Assembly (NCBI RefSeq): GCF_026151205.1
Contig: NC_087077.1
Location: 20,729,510-20,793,509 of the forward strand
DNA: 64,000 nucleotides
Direction of reading: 5' to 3'
DNA from: Bolinopsis microptera
Lineage: Eukaryota; Ctenophora; Tentaculata; Lobata; Bolinopsidae
Part shown: positions 59,766 through 64,000 of the stretch, piece by piece
Layout: every line of letters begins with the position of its first letter
Numbering within the stretch: position 1 is the first letter of the stretch
Notes under the pieces: model-generated
Database searches by the model: none
Told to the model about the DNA's origin: nothing
What the model saw: only the letters and a program-made list of their open reading frames with translations
Made by a program: the position numbers and the translations under genes

Positions 59766-61030
59766 ACCAGCCCTCAGCAGCTTTTTTCCTCCATTCCCTG
59801 TTTCTCAGCCAAAAAACCTTTCCTGGTCCTGCTCCTAACACTCCTCTTTATGAACCACCATCATAAACGGCTTCATCTTCCTCTTATCAGACTTGGTGGT
59901 ACTTAGCGGTTTGTGGGGGTTTTTTTTTTTTTTCCCCAAAATTTCCCCAAATAATTTTTTTTTTTTTTTCGCTTTCTTCACTCCAAACTTCTTCTTGTCA
60001 GGTCTACCTTCTCTAAAACGGTTTGAAGTCGCTCTTCTGGTTTTGCTTCAGTGTTTGTTGATGTGTTCGGATGTTGGTGGAGGGATTCAAGATTCTCCGT
60101 CTTCAGCTCGTTCTGGAGAAGCCTTGTCCGTTTTCCTTTTCGCAGTTGTTTACCTGGTCATTTGTACATTTGAGATGTTTGTGTGGATATGGTGTAACCA
60201 TCATAATTCATAACTGTTGATTATTGGCATATTGACCCAAATATAGATAGAAGTTAGAACATTGAACGGTGACCTTGCTCAATTTGTCACTCGATTTCAA
60301 TGTTGTGAAATGTTTCACATTTTGGTCATTTTCTTGCAAACATTGAGGGTTCTGAAAACATTGGTTAGTTGTATTCATGACTCCTTATTGATAACGTACA
60401 CACGGCCGTATAACCTCTGCATCCAGCCAACAGATAAATTATTTCTCCTCTATTCTCTGTATCCACGTCTGTCAGGCTCTTCTCTGTCATCCATTCTTGA
60501 GCGTTTCTCTTTACTGAAAATAAGTATCATTCATTTAACCTTAATTAAATGATAATTAAAATTATTTAGGTAGTGAAAACATTTCCAAAAAGGTACTATT
60601 ACCGGCGGAGAGCTTTTCCGATTTTTTATAAACGGAGACACTACATGCCAAGACTCCTATACTCTTCTATCGCATAAAATAGTGTTTCAAATAAGAAACG
60701 AGTAACGATGTGTTGAACATCCATTACAGGATTTTTAAATAGTATTAACAGTGAAGTTATTAACCTTGCTACTGGTTATAGAAGTTGTCTAGAGATCGTT
60801 GCCCCGTAGAGGTAGCAGTTTCTTCGTCTCGACGAGGAAGAGTTTGGTACGTTGCCGCTTGCCGAGCAACACATTATTCTTGAGCAGTTCGCCGCCTCTT
60901 CTTTGGCATTGTTGGAGGAGGTGGAGGAGAGACGTTTCCCGTTTTTCGCGTGGTTTTCTGCGGTTTCTTCTCCTTCTTATTCTTCTGCTTCTCGTCGGAC
61001 GAGGCGGTTGAGGAACTCAATTACTGACAA
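59766..61030 (-). pseudogene. SDAD1/SDA1-like C-terminal fragments
   Basis: Minus-strand pieces resemble the lysine-rich C-terminus of SDA1/SDAD1, a nucleolar 60S-subunit assembly factor. At 59905-59770: KSDKRKMKPFMMVVHKE, then in the next frame VRSRTRKGFLAEKQGMEEK, matching the NFMMM...VRSKNKRSFREKQ tail. Upstream near 60010-59960: EGRPDKKKFGVKKAKKKKK, matching GKTDRKEFVRKKTK. Basic segments continue (KRKTDKASPERAEDGE near 60140; EKQKNKKEKKPQKTTRKTG near 60960). Frames change several times and stops intervene, partly at long A/T homopolymers (59921-59935 and 59957-59970). It is either a decayed copy or a gene with sequencing indels. Confidence 0.5.
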
Positions 61031-61213
61031 ATAAGATGGGAATTCGTGACAACAAACATTAACGCTACGATTTTGAAGTAATGTATTATTTTAAAATCAT
61101 AAATGGTGGTCGCTAACCAAGATTTGCGTGGCATGAATGAATCTACAACTTTTATAAGTCATTATTGTACATTATCACAGCATCGAATAAGTCCATGACT
61201 CGATAAGAAAGGT

Positions 61214-62821
61214 GGGGTATGCAACGACTTTAATGCCATTAATGACCTTATTGCCATTAATGACCATTAATGACCATTACATGACAATGCCAGTTTTGTC
61301 AAAGATTTCATTACTGACATTATGGTCATGTTTTTCCGGCACTCTTAGAGCGAAAAGGACGGACGCCTGCCAGCACTTAGACCCTCACCCGTGAGGTAAG
61401 GTTAACTAACTACAAGTATATGTTATTATTTTTCATTTACAAATTAGAGATTCGACAAGAGAAAACTTAGAATAGAAATCTTCCGTGGTTAGGCACAGAC
61501 CTTCCAGACATATCACTTGCGTGGATTCCAGAGTGAGTTAGGGATTTACATTATTAAGTTCGATTGTAATGAGAACAAATTTTGCGGCCACGGATTTAAA
61601 CCAGATAACAGTTGGGTGACTTATAGTATCAATAATAATAATTCAAGGGCAATTTAGGAGTATCTGATCGTGATCAATGTAAAATAACAATCAAATAATC
61701 AAATAATAATAACACGGGATTAAAATTAAATACTTCGTACCCGGTTTTATATCATATCAAGATTTATATTTTAGCCAAATCATTATGCTAGTCGATTATA
61801 TAGTATTACACAGTAGGATGAAACTTATTCAACTTTAGCACTTCATGAATACTCGTCATCAGTCCTGGAATCGGACCAACAAAAAAAGCTGATCTTTTCT
61901 AGGGATTAGAAAGAACACTCGTTTACAGAACAATACTTGCCTTTGGCAGTTTAAAGTTTTGACCCAAATCGAGCACTGTCATCGTGATAGGGGGACAATT
62001 GAGCGGCAGGAATTCGTCTAGATTGCAGTTGTCCTTTTTTGAAGCAGAGACACTCATTGAATAAGATGGTTATCCGAGGCAACGTAGGGGACGGGTTAGC
62101 ATTTTTTGGAACCAAATGTAGCCACTTACTGACCTTTTCGAATTGTTCGACGTTGACAGGGACTTAGAAGAATTTTTGCAGCCCCGGTTGGTATGGCACT
62201 GAAACCCTCGAAACAGCCGGTACCAAAAAATTTTCGATCTCCGACTTTTATTTCCAAATATCGTCTTACGATGGCATGAAGGTACTGTGAGGACGGTATT
62301 GAAATCCAAATTATCAAAAAGCAACTCAACACCAAATAAGGAAATCAATACAATGTACAAATCCACGCAAACACTGCAACAGCATGTATACAGTCAACTG
62401 CAAAACAAGCATTTGACACTAAGTTCAACTGTAAACAAGCATTTATATACGTCCAAACAGCAGACAGGCCATTTATACTAAGTCAATGGGCAAACAGCCA
62501 TGTTACCAAACCGTAATAACAGAATGGTGCTTGGCACACATTACGAAACCGGGTCCCGCGAGCTCTATTAGGCGAATATTAATTCGTTTTTCTCAAAACG
62601 AGACTCTGGCAATCGATATGTAGGGGGATGTGAGAAACTTTATAGAAGTGATTAAAGTGATCAGAATTGTAAATTTCTAGGCATTGTTGCTTCCAAGATA
62701 GTTTCAGAATTTCAATTATTTATTGGTCCATTAATGACCATTAATGACCATTAAAGACCATTAATGACATTTCAGTTTTGACAAATTCCATCTACTGTCA
62801 TTACTGGTCGTTGCATACCCC
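61214..62821. mobile_element. 1.6-kb element with inverted ends and direct subterminal repeats
   Basis: Left end GGGGTATGCAACGAC and right end GTCGTTGCATACCCC are perfect 15-bp inverted repeats. Just inside, both ends carry direct (not inverted) copies of an ACCATTAATG array followed by CAGTTTTG(T/A)CAAA and CATTACTG-like sequence. A minus-strand coding-like segment (HAIVRRYLEIKVGDRKFFGT near 62280) breaks frame and could not be assigned. No clear target duplication. Confidence 0.65.
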
Positions 62822-62979
62822 CCATAAGGAAATTCCGAGAAATACAGGGAAATTCAGTGATTCTGATTATCTAACCAGAAATAGCCTGCGAGGGCTTTTG
62901 AGGCTCCATAGTTTGATGTCCTCTTCTACCCAGTTCTCTCCGGGGCATTCCCCCTGTTATGTGGAGGTTTACAGATACA

Positions 62980-63085
62980 TGCAATTAACAATAATTAACA
63001 ATAATTAACAATACTTAACATTAATTAACAAAATAATGAACAATAATTAAACAATAATTAACAATAATCAACAATAATTGTTGTT
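62980..63085. repeat. AACAATAATT low-complexity repeat
   Basis: Degenerate tandem array of ACAATAATTA units. A second low-complexity tract rich in GTTAAC/TTAACATTG lies at 63420-63520. Confidence 0.85.
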
Positions 63086-63224
63086 CAAGGCTAATCAATA
63101 ACATTTAGTCATGGATCACATTATAAAAGAAACACTGAGGACTATTCAAATTGTTGGAAAACGACGAAAAACTATAATAATAACCAATTCACCACTGGCC
63201 ATTATCAACCCATTTTTGAAACTT

Positions 63225-63282
63225 TGGTTCGCTTTACGGGCTAAGCGGGTATACAAATAAAGCGTTATTATTATTATTAACC
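63225..63282 (+). mobile_element. Probable LINE 3' tail
   Basis: CGCTTTACGGGCTAAGCGGG, TATACAAATAAAGCG and then a TTATTATTATTATTA run. A short conserved-looking segment ending in AATAAAG and a trinucleotide repeat is a common 3' end of non-LTR elements in invertebrates. No ORF is attached. Confidence 0.4.
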
Positions 63283-63600
63283 TGATCAACTTTAGTAAGC
63301 ATTGTTCTGTTGATGGTCCTGAACAAGTGAAGATAAGAGATCTTGCGCCATACGGACACCTTATCCGTTGTGCTTCTTGTATGAGCTAAAACTCGAGGAC
63401 AGGGCCATGTGATATTGAAAACATGTTAACATGCTTAACCTTGTTTACATTTGTTTACATATGTTAACATTGTAACAGTGTTAACATTGTTAACAATTGT
63501 TACTTGCTAACATTGTTGATAATATGATGATGAAATCAGTAAAGTGGTTACATCGTTATACTGCCTGAAAATTGAAATGATTGAAGATGATTAGGTCCAT

Positions 63601-63712
63601 CTAACTGTCAAGTATGTCCTTCTCCATAGCAAAAACACAGAGGACATCTGGAAACATATTCTCCTGACGGAGTTTATCCCCATGCCATCTCCCTCGTTTG
63701 GGTCCTGATGGT
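63601..63712 (-). CDS. Candidate terminal exon, unknown gene
   Basis: A strong acceptor (TTAAAACCTTTCAG) precedes 63712 on the minus strand. The frame reads PSGPKRGRWHGDKLRQENMF then PDVLCVFAMEKDILDS-stop at 63601. Composition and signals look genuine. I do not recognise the family; upstream exons would lie beyond the window edge. Confidence 0.45.
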
Positions 63713-64000
63713 CTGAAAGGTTTTAAACTTACAATACTACCAATCTATTACATTTATTGAGGACGTACAGAAGGAATTAAATTTAACTGTTAGTTTGAGG
63801 AGCCCTCACTCTTCTCCCGTTCCTACAATGGCGTTTCTCTAGTCGCTAATATTTAACTTGTCGATTTGATGCAGTTTTTTGAGAGGATTCGAAACGGTGG
63901 AATATTATCTTTGTCGAAGTGAGAATAGACTACAGTTCCAAAACCATAGGAAGCATATTAAGGCAGGTGTTGATTTAATAATTGAGAAGTGATTTGATAT

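Noticed and set aside
60799-61034. Plus-strand ORFs rich in Arg, Leu and Ser
   Set aside because: The minus strand of the same stretch gives lysine-rich sequence consistent with the neighbouring SDAD1-like fragments. The plus-strand version could not be linked to any family.

Overview
The window is nuclear DNA of an invertebrate animal, AT-rich, with GT-AG introns and many mobile elements and minisatellites. A cnidarian is the best guess, possibly a hydrozoan. The reasons are the rhodopsin-type receptors, including the remains of a leucine-rich-repeat-type (LGR/GRL101-like) receptor common in cnidarians, the load of non-LTR and TTAA elements, and start codons that repeatedly sit just after a 3' splice-site-like AG, as in animals with spliced-leader trans-splicing. 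The species cannot be fixed from sequence alone.

Layout. 1-1731: two back-to-back minisatellites (34/38-bp, then 57-bp units), followed by a 5'-truncated LINE on the minus strand (to 2907). 2.9-7.4 kb: little recognisable. 7.4-9.3 kb: a duplicated, indel-rich block interrupted by G/C-rich repeats. 9.45-10.6 kb: a frameshifted, intronless choloylglycine-hydrolase/penicillin-acylase-like gene. 11.0 kb: a tRNA-derived SINE. 14.6 kb: a TTAA foldback element. 23.6-25.0 kb: four exons of Rab6 (minus). 25.2-29.2 kb: LINE remnant, MITEs and an LGR-like receptor pseudogene. 30.2-30.7 kb: the first two exons of an LTO1/ORAOV1-like gene. 31.2-33.7 kb: two abutting TTAA elements, one a 1.4-kb near-perfect palindrome. 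34-35.1 kb: a class A GPCR (minus, one frameshift). 35.5-37.9 kb: a LINE with a 12-bp target-site duplication. 38.5-39.0 kb: a telomere-like 16-bp minisatellite. 42-45.4 kb: two copies of a zinc-finger exon separated by a 2-kb TTAA element.

46.2-58.1 kb is the gene-rich part, all on the plus strand: ALKBH1 (six exons, complete), PCC1/LAGE3 (KEOPS subunit, two exons, complete), RPP38 (RNase P/MRP subunit, single exon), then the 5' exons of a NAALADase/glutamate carboxypeptidase II-like gene. The first three all act in tRNA biology and lie close together, so a co-transcribed tRNA-maturation cluster is worth testing. Remnants of SDAD1 (ribosome biogenesis) and unassigned exons follow on the minus strand.

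Main observation: several minisatellites here look like tandem amplifications of the 5' edge of a neighbouring exon. Repeat units carry the 3' splice acceptor (ALKBH1 introns 1 and 3, more weakly 5) or the acceptor plus start codon and first codons (PCC1, NAALADase).
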